Positions 33,911-43,900 of a stretch of DNA of 64,000 nucleotides are shown in pieces. The stretch spans positions 2,232,001 to 2,296,000 of the forward strand of contig CP053688.1 in assembly GCA_013200995.1 (NCBI GenBank), given 5' to 3'. The position numbers and the translations under genes were made by a program. The DNA is from Arthrobacter citreus. Lineage in GTDB: Bacteria > Bacillota > Bacilli > Bacillales > Bacillaceae_G. Position 1 is the stretch's first letter. Every line of letters begins with the position of its first letter. Below the pieces are notes generated by a model. It worked only from the letters and a program-made list of their open reading frames with translations. It did not search any database and was not told where the DNA came from.

Positions 33911-35350
33911 ATGATAGCTGACCGAAATTTAGATACAAATGAAAAATTACTTCGGGAATTGCTATTTAATAGCTCAGACTTCAAATCAAGCAATTTTGGA
34001 ACAAGTGTAAGAAGTTATCGCCTATTTTATTTAGATACAATGATCGATGATGCACAGGTTCAAGAACATATTATTCGTCCTTTGCTTAATAACACTACTG
34101 ATTGTATACGCGAAGCTGTCTCTATTCTCGATTACAGTGAAACGGAACTTCTTTCTGCTGCGGCTAATGCGCTGATTGAAGGGAAAACAGTTGTACAAAT
34201 AAAAGGGGAATCAAAACTTTATTTACTTAGAGCCGAGTTAATTAAAGAACGTTCAGTAAATATCCCTATGAATGAACGTGTTCTACGCGGGTCTCATAAA
34301 GCATTAAATGAAAACTTAAATACAAATCTTAATATGATACGTCAGCAAGTTGCGACACCAGACCTAGTCATAAAGAACCATCAAATCGGGCGTAGATCAA
34401 ATACAAAAGTAGCGATGCTTTATTTACAATCCTTAGCTAATGAAGTTGTATTACAGGAATTTGAACGTAGGATAGATAATATTGACATCGATTACATAGA
34501 ATCACCAGGTCTTTTTCAAGAATTGATTCAAGATAAAAAATTCTCATTATTTCCGAAAATGCTCATAACTGAAAGAATGGACCGTATAAAATCTTACCTG
34601 ATGGATGGGAAGATTGCACTTATAGTTGATGGTGCGCCAGATTGTGTAATCGTTCCAGTATCATTCTGGGCATTTTTTCAAAGTCCAGATGATTACCAGG
34701 TCGGCTGGTTATTCGGTAGTGTTTTAAGATTTCTACGAATTATTTGTTTTATAATTGCCATTAGTTTACCTGGTACGTATGTGGCTCTCGTTACGTTTGA
34801 TCCGAGAGTTCTTCCGCTAGATCTTGCACTCACTCTTCAAAGCTCTATGCAGTTCGTTTCAATGCCACCTATCCTAGAAGCAATAACAATGCTTGTCATT
34901 CTTGAAGTTTTAAAAGAAGCAACTGTCCGTTTACCAAATCCAATTGGTCAGACGATTGGGGTTGTAGGTGGTATCGTAATCGGTACTGTCGTTGTTCAGT
35001 CAAATTTAATATCAAATATGATGGTAGTCATAATAGCACTTACAGGGATTGCTTCATTTATCATCCCTTCGTATGAAATGAGTAATACGGCTCGTTTGTT
35101 AGCTTACCCTTTTATATTCATGGCAGCATTTTTCGGACTAATCGGTTTGGAGATTTCATTTCTATTGATTCTGACACATTTATCCCGTATGAATACAATG
35201 GGTATACCATACTTTTATGCGGCGTTTAATGGTGAGACGCTTAAAGATACTCTTTTCAGAGCACCGATTAAAAGCATGAAAAAACGACCAGTGGAAAGCT
35301 TGGCTAAGGACGAAACTAGAGTAAGTAATCCAAAGGGGGATACAAATTGA
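33911..35350 (+). CDS. Spore germination receptor subunit A (GerA/GerKA family)
   Basis: ATG 33911 follows GAGGAG. The 479-aa protein has the large N-terminal soluble domain of GerA subunits, with the conserved SNFGTSVRSYRLFYLDTMID-like start, TKVAMLYLQSLAN and the DGAPDCVIVPVSFWAFFQ signature near residue 240. Four to five membrane segments follow (about 275-430). GerA subunits form the germinant-gated channel in the spore inner membrane. It is the first gene of an A-B-C operon with 4-nt overlaps. Which germinant is sensed cannot be read. Confidence 0.95.
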   Translation: MIADRNLDTNEKLLRELLFNSSDFKSSNFGTSVRSYRLFYLDTMIDDAQVQEHIIRPLLNNTTDCIREAVSILDYSETELLSAAANALIEGKTVVQIKGESKLYLLRAELIKERSVNIPMNERVLRGSHKALNENLNTNLNMIRQQVATPDLVIKNHQIGRRSNTKVAMLYLQSLANEVVLQEFERRIDNIDIDYIESPGLFQELIQDKKFSLFPKMLITERMDRIKSYLMDGKIALIVDGAPDCVIVPVSFWAFFQSPDDYQVGWLFGSVLRFLRIICFIIAISLPGTYVALVTFDPRVLPLDLALTLQSSMQFVSMPPILEAITMLVILEVLKEATVRLPNPIGQTIGVVGGIVIGTVVVQSNLISNMMVVIIALTGIASFIIPSYEMSNTARLLAYPFIFMAAFFGLIGLEISFLLILTHLSRMNTMGIPYFYAAFNGETLKDTLFRAPIKSMKKRPVESLAKDETRVSNPKGDTN

Positions 35351-36444
35351 TTCAATTAAAAAAAGTTTCCATTAATCAACTTGTTTGCCTTGTAGTAATG
35401 AATCAAATAGGTGTTAGTGTATTATCAATTCCATATAAAATGTCTAAAATATCAGGATATGACTCTTGGATGTCCGTTATTATTGCAGGTGCAATTGCTC
35501 AAATTAGTATTTTAATCATCTATCAACTAGGAAAAGGTTATCCCGACCGACCCTTTCAAAAATACATATCTACCATTATTGGAAAACCATTAGGAACATT
35601 TATAAACATTCTATTTGCAGCATACTGTGCAGAATCTTGTTTAATGCTCATCATTTCTTATTCTGATGTCATTAATCGTTGGTTATTATTTGAAACACCT
35701 TGGTTCGTTCTAATTGGATTATTCGTCATAACTACTGGGTACATCGCTTCATCAACTCTTCGGTCAATTTCAACTCTTACTCAGTCTGTTGTGGTTATGT
35801 TTCTGATTTGCTTTGTGATCATCTTAATTAGTGGTATTGGAAAAGGAGATTTTCGTCATTTTTTGCCAATAGGTACTCACGGAATTGGTCCTATAATTAA
35901 AGGCGCTATCCCAGCCTTTTGGGCATTTGCTGGGTACGAGCTTCTCTTGTATGTATTTCCATTTGTAAAATGTAAAAAAAAGAAGGATATCATAATTGCT
36001 ATGTCAGTTGCTAATGGAATTACGACTTTAGTCTATCTGATTATCACAATTATTGTGACGTACAACTTTAGTGAAAATCAATTAAAATACATTCCAGAGC
36101 CAATGATCTTTATTCTACGAAAGTTCAGATGGCCAGTTGTACAAAGTCTAGATATTCTCTTTATCACAATTTGGTTATCGGTCACGCTCGTAACAGCTTA
36201 TATTTACTTATTTTTGTCTGCAAGATATTTAGCTTTTATCGGTAAAAATGAAAAACGTAACCATTCACTTTTAGTATGGCTATTGGCAATTTTATGTTTC
36301 GGGGCAGGGATTTTCTTCTCAAACCGACAGTATATTCCCAAATTTTCTGAGTATCATAATATTTCAACAGCCATTATGATTATAGGTCTACCAGCATTAC
36401 TTCTTTCAATATCTTTAGTTAAAGAAAAGGTGGCGAAAAAATGA
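35347..36444 (+). CDS. Spore germination receptor subunit B (GerB/GerKB, APC-like)
   Basis: TTG start at 35347 overlapping the A-subunit stop. The 365-aa product has about ten membrane segments and the endospore germination permease features NQIGVSVLSIPYKMSKISG near the N-terminus and PAFWAFAGYELLLYVFPFV in the middle. GerB subunits are APC-like and bind the germinant. Translation is probably coupled to subunits A and C by the overlaps. Confidence 0.94.
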   Translation: MIQLKKVSINQLVCLVVMNQIGVSVLSIPYKMSKISGYDSWMSVIIAGAIAQISILIIYQLGKGYPDRPFQKYISTIIGKPLGTFINILFAAYCAESCLMLIISYSDVINRWLLFETPWFVLIGLFVITTGYIASSTLRSISTLTQSVVVMFLICFVIILISGIGKGDFRHFLPIGTHGIGPIIKGAIPAFWAFAGYELLLYVFPFVKCKKKKDIIIAMSVANGITTLVYLIITIIVTYNFSENQLKYIPEPMIFILRKFRWPVVQSLDILFITIWLSVTLVTAYIYLFLSARYLAFIGKNEKRNHSLLVWLLAILCFGAGIFFSNRQYIPKFSEYHNISTAIMIIGLPALLLSISLVKEKVAKK

Positions 36445-37565
36445 AAAAATCCTTAACTTTAATTCTACTTTTGCCACTATTGACTGGATGTTGGGATCGA
36501 TTGGAATTAAATAAGCTTCATTTAGTTGATGTAAATGGTTTTGACATAGACGAAAAAACAGGTGAAGTTGAGGCCTTTTTTCTCATTACGAAGCTTAAAA
36601 ATACCGGACAAGGTAATGGAGAGCCGCTATCAGTAATGAAGGAGTTGAAAGGACCAAGTTTAGCAGAAGCAATTGGCGAATGGGAATTTACCGATCAGTC
36701 TCCTTTCATAGGGATTAGTACGAGAGTCTATTTGATTAGTGAAAGTTTTGCTACAAAGAATCCTGTTTCAGAGCTTGATTTTTTACTAGGTGCTCCATAT
36801 TCATCTATTAACACACCTATTATTGTAATTAATGGTGATCTTTCTAAAACGTTTGAAACTGCTTCAGTACCAAGTAAAGAATTTTCGAAAGATTTGAATG
36901 AATTTATTAGCTCTATGGAGAAGAACAAAACCATACCAACAATTTCAATGATGAACTTCATTCAATCCCGGGATGACCTACTGGGTGATTTAGCATTACC
37001 TTTGTTAAGTCAAATAAATTCAGAGTTAGAATTAAGTGGTGCATTATTATTCCGTAATGGTGCACCAACAGGTAAAAAACTTGATAGAGAACAAGTTAAA
37101 ATGATGATGTTATTGCAAGGTGGTAACACTGGAAGACAAAGATTTACTGGAAATTTTTCTAAAAAAAACTCTGAAAAATCTTCATTAGTTACAACTAACA
37201 AAAATAATTATGGCTTTACAGTCAAAAGAGATTTTTCAAAAATCACCGTTTCCAAATCGGCAAGTAAATTACCGAAAATTAGCATTAAGGTTCGGTTACA
37301 AGTCAGTGCTTTCGAGCTTGGTGAAGAAGGCCATAAGTTAAAGCCTGATTATGCTCGAATGGAAAAATTCCTTAATAAACATTTTGAAGATTTGGCATTG
37401 GAAACGATTAAGACTATGCAATCAGCAAATTCAGACGTTCTAGGGATAGGAAAGGAATTAAAAGCATTCCATCCAAAAGTTTGGGAGTCTTTAAATTGGA
37501 GAAAAGATTATCCACGGATGTCGATTGAACCAAAATTCGAAATCACCCTTCTTAATCCGAAATAG
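36441..37565 (+). CDS. Spore germination receptor subunit C lipoprotein (Ger(x)C)
   Basis: ATG 36441 overlaps the B-subunit stop. The 374-aa product starts with a lipoprotein signal peptide ending LLTGC-WDRLELN (lipobox LTGC, then the family hallmark WDxxELN). The two-part GerAC domain follows, with a C-terminal CMI-type region (WRKDYPRMSIEPKFEI). It completes the germinant receptor on the outer face of the spore inner membrane. Confidence 0.95.
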   Translation: MKKSLTLILLLPLLTGCWDRLELNKLHLVDVNGFDIDEKTGEVEAFFLITKLKNTGQGNGEPLSVMKELKGPSLAEAIGEWEFTDQSPFIGISTRVYLISESFATKNPVSELDFLLGAPYSSINTPIIVINGDLSKTFETASVPSKEFSKDLNEFISSMEKNKTIPTISMMNFIQSRDDLLGDLALPLLSQINSELELSGALLFRNGAPTGKKLDREQVKMMMLLQGGNTGRQRFTGNFSKKNSEKSSLVTTNKNNYGFTVKRDFSKITVSKSASKLPKISIKVRLQVSAFELGEEGHKLKPDYARMEKFLNKHFEDLALETIKTMQSANSDVLGIGKELKAFHPKVWESLNWRKDYPRMSIEPKFEITLLNPK

Positions 37566-37649
37566 GAACCTAAAGCTAGTTTTAAAGTGAAAGATTCTTC
37601 AATAAATGAAAAATTTTCTTGCTATCTCCTAAATTATCAGAAAGAAATA

Positions 37650-37684
37650 AAAACCATGAACAAGTGCAATTGTTCATGGTTTTA
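37650..37684 (+). terminator. Bidirectional terminator between ger operon and ykfC
   Basis: AAAACCATGAACAA / TTGTTCATGGTTTT stem with T-rich flanks on both strands. Confidence 0.85.
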
Positions 37685-37706
37685 CTTCTTTTCTCACTAT
37701 TCTTTA

Positions 37707-38738
37707 TCACTCTGTCCAATAGCGGCGAGCACCAGAAAACTCTTCTATATACCCTTTTGTGTTTAATGGAATAATTTCAACACTTCGTTCCGCATTTGGA
37801 GCTTGGATCATTAAACCATTTCCAATATACATTGAAACGTGGTGAACAGATCCAGTACCGTTGTTACTTGCAAAGAATAAAAGGTCACCAGGTTGAATTT
37901 CATCTTTTTTGACTTCTATTCCCCCCTTAGATTGAGGGCCTGAATCTCGTGGAATTGTTACACCAAATGACTTAAATAAACTAGATGTAAATCCTGAGCA
38001 ATCAAATCCAAAACCTGATACGCCAGCCCATAGGTAGCGTAATCCTAAGAATTGTTTCGCTGTTTTGATTAAATTATCAGGTGTTGCTTTAGGAAATTGA
38101 TTTTCATTTTGATATACGGACACATCTGCTTTTTTAATAAATTTATTCCCATCATCTGGAGTTGCAACCATCACGACATTTCCGAAATCTTTAACAACAG
38201 GTAAGCGTGTATTAAAGCTAATCTCCATAAACTTATGATTTAGTGCTTTTCCATCATATAACCAAGCTGTTTGACTTGATACCATAATAAATGGACTATC
38301 CGAATAATTCTCTAATCGATCATCTGTAGTTAATTGTCTTTTTGGCATCCAACCAGGATATCCTAGTTCGTTACGTGGAGTAGATTGTCCATCAACAGCT
38401 ACCTTCACCCAGTCACCTGATTCCTCTAAAATAGTTACTTTTGTACCGTATATTGCTTGAGTTTCAAGATAACTTGTTAGCCAACGTCGAGTTTCAGTAT
38501 CTTCCATATTAGCAGACCATTGACGCGGATCAACTGGATTACTTAAAGATGGTGCATCAATATCTCTGACTTGGAATCTGCCATTTGTTGTCCATTGAGT
38601 TGAGACAGACACATCTACGTAAGCTGTCTCACCTGGAGTAAGTTCTTCTTGCGTTTTTGCTAAAGATTGGGTTGTCATTGTGGAAAGTAATGTACCTGCA
38701 ACACATAAACTCAAAATTAAATTTTTTCTTTTTTTCAT
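37707..38738 (-). CDS. ykfC: NlpC/P60 cell-wall endopeptidase (YkfC-like)
   Basis: ATG 38738 is preferred (GAGAGGAG upstream) over the in-frame ATG 38756. The 343-aa precursor has a signal peptide (MKKRKNLILSLCVAGTLLS), two SH3-like regions (about 40-210) and a C-terminal NlpC/P60 domain. The catalytic cysteine is in GFDCSGFTSSLF and the histidine in GSVHHVSMYIG. The order matches B. subtilis YkfC, a gamma-D-glutamyl-L-diamino-acid endopeptidase that acts on murein peptides. The epimerase gene precedes it by 22 nt, making a murein tripeptide catabolic unit. Confidence 0.9.
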   Translation of the reverse strand: MKKRKNLILSLCVAGTLLSTMTTQSLAKTQEELTPGETAYVDVSVSTQWTTNGRFQVRDIDAPSLSNPVDPRQWSANMEDTETRRWLTSYLETQAIYGTKVTILEESGDWVKVAVDGQSTPRNELGYPGWMPKRQLTTDDRLENYSDSPFIMVSSQTAWLYDGKALNHKFMEISFNTRLPVVKDFGNVVMVATPDDGNKFIKKADVSVYQNENQFPKATPDNLIKTAKQFLGLRYLWAGVSGFGFDCSGFTSSLFKSFGVTIPRDSGPQSKGGIEVKKDEIQPGDLLFFASNNGTGSVHHVSMYIGNGLMIQAPNAERSVEIIPLNTKGYIEEFSGARRYWTE

Positions 38739-38759
38739 CGTAAAACTCCTCTCCATATT

Positions 38760-39845
38760 TTAACGAAGACTTTTTGATAATCTTCGGCTAAGCCCTAGAC
38801 CAGGTAGAGATGATAAATGAACTTCATCCCCAATAAATTCAATACCATCAAAATCTTGATTCTTTAACCACAGTGGTGCATCTAAATCGATTTTTTGAAT
38901 ATTTGGATGAGCAGTAGCAATATGTGCCGCTGCAATTACGGAGACAGAAGTTTCCATCATACTTCCAATCATGCAAGGAATATTTGCTTTTTCAGCAATA
39001 TCTGCAATTTGAATTGCTCTTCTAATTCCACCTGTTTTCATCAATTTGATATTTAGAAAATCAACTGCATCTTCTTTAATTAGACGAACTGCATCTTGTG
39101 GAGAAAAAAGACTTTCATCCGCCATAATTGGTGTGTTAACGTTCTGTTTAACAAATTTCAGCCCATCAATATCACCTGCTTGGACTGGTTGTTCAATCAG
39201 CTCTATATTTGCATTCAACTTTTCTAATTTTTGGATAATTGAAACGGCTTGTCGCCTTGTCCATCCTTGATTGGCATCTAAACGGATTGAGATGTCATGT
39301 CCAACTTTTTCACGGATGGCCATTATTCGTTCAATATCACTTGTCCAGTCTTTTCCGACTTTAATTTTTAAAATGGAAAAACCATCCTTTATGATTTGAC
39401 TCGCATCCTGACTCATTTCATCGACAGTTCCAACACTGACAGTCATATCGGTCCTTAATTGATTGGTTTTTCCTCCAAGATATTGATAGAGTGGAAGATT
39501 AAGATGCTGACATAGTGCATCATATAGCGCAATTTCCATAGCTGCCTTGGCACTTGTATTTGCCACACAAGAACGTTCAATTATTAGTGAAAGTTCATTA
39601 ATATTTTGAATATCCCTTCCTAATAAAAGTGGAGTAAGTACTGTTTTTAAGATTGTTTCAATGCTTTCCTTCGATTCACCAGTAATCGCTAGCGTAGGTG
39701 CAGCAGCTCCAACTCCTACTATTCCGTCCTCTAGCTGAACATAAACAAAGACGTTTTCTACTTCAGTAGCTGTCCTTAGTGCTGTTTTAAAAGGCTTTTT
39801 TAATGGGAAGACTTCTGTCTGTACTTGTATAGATTGAATATTCAT
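38760..39845 (-). CDS. ykfB: L-Ala-D/L-Glu epimerase (YkfB-like, enolase superfamily)
   Basis: ATG 39845 (MNIQSIQVQTEVFPLKKPF) behind AGAGAGGATAAGACC is preferred to the in-frame ATG 39878. The 361-aa enzyme has the enolase-superfamily capping domain and a barrel with the K-x-K catalytic motif LKIKVGKDW. The metal ligands are in RLDANQGW, LIEQPV and MADESLF, and a second catalytic lysine lies in LNIKLMKTGG. It interconverts L-Ala-D-Glu and L-Ala-L-Glu from murein, feeding the YkfC products to catabolism. Confidence 0.92.
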   Translation of the reverse strand: MNIQSIQVQTEVFPLKKPFKTALRTATEVENVFVYVQLEDGIVGVGAAAPTLAITGESKESIETILKTVLTPLLLGRDIQNINELSLIIERSCVANTSAKAAMEIALYDALCQHLNLPLYQYLGGKTNQLRTDMTVSVGTVDEMSQDASQIIKDGFSILKIKVGKDWTSDIERIMAIREKVGHDISIRLDANQGWTRRQAVSIIQKLEKLNANIELIEQPVQAGDIDGLKFVKQNVNTPIMADESLFSPQDAVRLIKEDAVDFLNIKLMKTGGIRRAIQIADIAEKANIPCMIGSMMETSVSVIAAAHIATAHPNIQKIDLDAPLWLKNQDFDGIEFIGDEVHLSSLPGLGLSRRLSKSLR

Positions 39846-39915
39846 GGTCTTATCCTCTCTCTTTTGAATTAAATTCATTTTTCTAGCAAACTACCAAAAT
39901 GTTGAAAAAAAAATA

Positions 39916-39962
39916 AAAATCCAGCTATTAGTAAGGGCATTCCTTTCTAATAGCTGGATTTC
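39916..39962 (-). terminator. Terminator of the DUF3870 gene
   Basis: AAATCCAGCTATTAG / CTAATAGCTGGATTT perfect stem with a 15-nt loop and a minus-strand TTTTTATTTTTTTTT tail. Confidence 0.9.
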
Positions 39963-39987
39963 ATCTACGTAAATAGATAAAGCAGCA

Positions 39988-40305
39988 TTAAGATTCAATT
40001 ATTTGTATGTATTTTATATGCGCATTTTTGAAGGCCACTGAAAGTGCCTTCTGAGAAGAACCAAAATAACGTGTATTAATATCATTTATTACTCCGTCAA
40101 TATCCAACATCGATTGTTTCACAAATAATTGCTTCACAAAGGCTGAAGTTAAAGGAATGGTTGCTGAACAATCAGCATCAATTATAGAATGGCTTGTCCG
40201 ATCGACTACTAATCCAATAAAGAAGGCGTTATATTTCTGCATGATTGGATTATTGGATGAAGTCTTTGCGTCTCCAATAATATAAATAGTATCTTTATTG
40301 TACAA
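39988..40305 (-). CDS. DUF3870-family protein
   Basis: TTG start at 40305 behind GGGAGGAAATAAA. The 105-aa soluble protein has the DUF3870 features TIYIIGDAKTS, FFIGLVVDRTSHSIIDADCSAT and RYFGSSQKALSVAFKNAH. Its function is unknown in the family. It stands alone and no metabolic partner is adjacent. Confidence 0.8.
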   Translation of the reverse strand: MYNKDTIYIIGDAKTSSNNPIMQKYNAFFIGLVVDRTSHSIIDADCSATIPLTSAFVKQLFVKQSMLDIDGVINDINTRYFGSSQKALSVAFKNAHIKYIQIIES

Positions 40306-40599
40306 TTTATTTCCTCCCGCAAAACAGGTATTCCGTGCAAAATTCCAACCGAAAAGGAAGGAACTGGCAACGAGATATGTATTCGCTTACTTTAATATTA
40401 ATACACTAAATTAACTTTGACAATGTATTATGAATATTCAGTTATAATAAAGGAAATGTGAACTATGTATAGACTCTTTCTTTTTTACTAGAAGTGACTT
40501 AGTTCGTGGATAATATTTCTTAGATTTAATTTAGATGATTAGTGAAGTGTAGATTAAAAGATACTATTGTTCAACAAATGATGAAAAATCTACAAGGTA
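40306..40599. other. Non-coding stretch
   Basis: About 290 bp upstream of the DUF3870 gene. AT-rich with a promoter-like TTGACA-N17-type match near 40415-40450 on the plus strand, but no ORF or structured element that I can support. Confidence 0.3.
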
Positions 40600-40870
40600 A
40601 AAACTATTCCTTTTGGTTTTTCCGATCTAACGCTAAATGGTACTCTAATATTGTCCGTATTTGTCTGCTTGAATTGTCATAATTAAATAGCCTTCGTAAT
40701 GCCCACTTTAGCTGTCATTGGTACTTTGATAGTTGCAGCTACTTTTTTTGATTCTAAAGCATGTGCTTGAAATAACATTTGACTGTCTAATTTCACCTCA
40801 TTTGAATTAGCTTCAAGTGATCAAGCAATACCTGTTCACCATTGCCAATTTAAACTCTCTTAACGTGAAA
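40600..40870 (-). pseudogene. Remnant of a Vpr-like subtilase (Fn3-like domain fragment)
   Basis: Minus-strand translation across frameshifts gives LESKKVAATIKVPMTAKVG, then HYEGYLIMTIQAD and NIRVPFSVRSEKPKG. These align with the intact subtilase at 18124-22305: GAGESKEILAKIQVPASAKTG, RYEGYIHVTN and FKIPFAIRVVEKG. In-frame stops and at least two frame changes show that it is dead, and no catalytic part is left nearby. The gene was presumably deleted, leaving about 80 codons. Confidence 0.75.
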
Positions 40871-40871
40871 T

Positions 40872-40907
40872 AAAAAATGACGTGCAATGTTTCACACGTC
40901 ATTTCTT
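40872..40907 (-). terminator. Terminator of the YfkN-like gene
   Basis: AAATGACGTGTG / CACGTCATTT-type stem, minus-strand TTTTTTA tail, about 33 nt after the stop. Confidence 0.88.
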
Positions 40908-40939
40908 ACTTTTTAACCAACTATAAAAAAGTTCAGCCG

Positions 40940-43900
40940 TTAATTTACTTTTTGAATTCTTCCTTCCACTTCATAAACGAAAGGTCTCGGAAGTGATTTC
41001 ACATAATCTACAGTTGCTTGAAGATCTTCTGGTCCGACTTCTAAATTAGTTGAAAGTTCACCAATACCATATTTTATATTTCCATACATATAGTTGTTTA
41101 CAACAACTGAGTACTCTTTATTTGGATCAATTTTATTTCCATCTGGTAATAAGATATCTACTACCTTTCTAGTCGATGAATCCCAAGTATACTTAAATCC
41201 AGCTATGTGGAAGTCTAAGCCCTTATCAGTAATTTGATTATTTAATACAGTCTCAATATCTTGACCACTAAGCATTACTTTATTTAATACATTTCCAAAT
41301 GGTTGGATAGCGAATAAATCACCAAACGTAACTTGACCAGCATCAAGTTGTGAACGAACTCCACCTCCGTTCATCATTGCGAAGTCAGCATTCATTGAAG
41401 CTTTCATTCCATCTGCAATTAAGTTTCCTAATGCAAAATCACCGATAGAATCTGAAGATGGGTAACCTTTTGGTAAAGTCTGCATAGAATCGCCTACAAT
41501 TTCAGCTTTAATTGGTGCTATTAAATCCTCGTATTTCTTCATGATCGAAGAAATTGTCGGGTCAGGCGTATAATCTTTTTGATAAACTGTTACTACTTCT
41601 GCTTCCTTCTTAACAATTTCACCTGTAACTGCATCTAATTCTAAATCTACATCAGAAAATGCAGATCCATAGGAATAAGCTTGTACGATTAATTTATTAT
41701 CAACTTCTTTATTATTAAATACATGATTATGAGCAGCAAAAATAACATCTACTTCATCATCAATTTTTTCAGCAATATCAGTAGCATCATATAAATCCGC
41801 TTTTCCTGTTTGAAGAGTAGGGTTATGTGCTAATACGACGATTGCTTTAATACCTTGTTTTTTTAAAATATCCGTATAATGGTTAATTGCTTCAACCTCA
41901 TCGCGGATTTCAAGCGTTTCATTCCCTTTATGAACAATCATATTAGGAGTTTCTTGCGTTACTACTCCGATAAAACCAATCTTCTTACCGCCTACTTCTT
42001 TAATTGTGTATGGCTGCGTAATTAATTGTCCAGTTGCAGTATCATATGCATTGGCAGCAATAACCGGAAAGTTCATTCCGTCATATCCTTTTGTACCATT
42101 AGGGTGTTCTCCGCCATTAATCATACGCTTTAATTCAGCAATACCTTCATCAAACTCATGATTTCCAACTGTACCTACATCAAAGCCCATTGCCTCCATC
42201 ACTTCAACAGTTGGCTCGTCTTGGAATAACGCAGAGATTAGTGGACTTCCACCAATCATGTCTCCTGCGTGAACTAATAATGTATTTGGATTTGTTGCTT
42301 CACGCTGCTTTATTGCCGCAGCTGTGTATTCCATGCTACCTGCTAATACATCTTGTCCATTAAGCATCACTTTTGTATCCGTATCAAGTTGACCATGCAA
42401 GTCATTTAATCCTAGCAATTGTACTTTAATATTCTCTTTCTGTGCATTTCCTAACTGTAATCTAAAAATACCAAATCCGCTTGCGTCAGTTTTATTCGTA
42501 AACGAAATATTGCTATTTGGTTTAATAAACTCTTCTGCTCTTGGTGCAGTTGTAAAAGTTACATTTACATTACCGTTAATCGGGGCGATAGACCAGTTAT
42601 TGTCTGCTGTTGGTGTTATTGTCTTCATTTCAGAAATATAATCCATTAAAATTTGACGGTTTTCATCAGCAGAATCTACAACTAGTTCGCTTCCTTTAAC
42701 GCCTGGGAAATTTCCACCTCCACTAGCACGGTAGTTATTTGTTACAACAATGAATTCTTGATTTAAATCTAATGGTTGCCCATTATATGTTAAATTTACT
42801 ACTCGACTTGAATTACGATTTACTAAATTACCATTTATATCATACTTTGCGGGTTTTGTTACATCAATTTGATAATTAACACCGTCAATTACATCAAAAT
42901 TATAAACAGGGAAAGCTGGATTTAATAAAGCCTGTTCTTCTGTTTTAGATGGATCAATTTGATTATATTTACCGGCGGTCATCTCAATCCACTCTTTGAC
43001 AACAGAACCTTTTACTTTAATAGCTTTTAAAGTATTGTCATAAAGATATAAATCGCCAGCACTTCTAATTGTTAGATCGCCTTTTTTAATCTCCGTATAT
43101 TCAGCTACTCCATTACGTCCAGCTTTAAATGGAGCACCTACTGATAATATAGGTAATTCTTTATATTCAGGTTTCTTTTCAGCAATATATTTTTCTACAA
43201 ACCATTTTTGTGCATTTGTTACGACTTGTATTGATGGATCATCTTGAATCAATGAAAAATAACTATGAATATCATCAGTTGTAGAGCCAATCGCTGTATT
43301 TACATATTTAACTGTCGCATCATGATTTGGTTTAATAGCCTTTTCTATGTTTTGATCCGATGCTACTGTACTTTCAGTTACTGTTTTACCAGTTGCAGGA
43401 TCCTTCACATCAACGTATACTTCTCTAGTTGAAGACTTAGAATTTACTACTGACCATTTTCCCTTTTCTTTCTTAAGTGTAAGGTCAATCAATCCTAATG
43501 AACCGCCACCATATCCTGCTTGAACTGCCGGTACACCGTTAATAGTTCCCTTTGAATTATCTATTCCTGGCAATGGCTTTTTATCAGCCCCTAAAAATAA
43601 GGCATCAAGTGTAGTCTCTGATTTTGCCGGAAACACTTTATGTGTATGAGAAAAGGTAATTGCATCAATACCAGGTACTTCACTTAACGAATAAATAACA
43701 TCTTCAGTATTTTCTTTATTCGCATTAAAACCTGAATGTGTCATAGCGACAATAACATCTGCTCCGTCTTTTCTCATTTCAGGAATGAATTTTTTAGCTG
43801 TTTCTACAATATTTTTAGTGATCACTTTGCCATCAAGATTTGCTTTGTCCCACTCACTAATTTGTGGAGGAACAAATCCAATGAAGCCAACTTTAATTTC

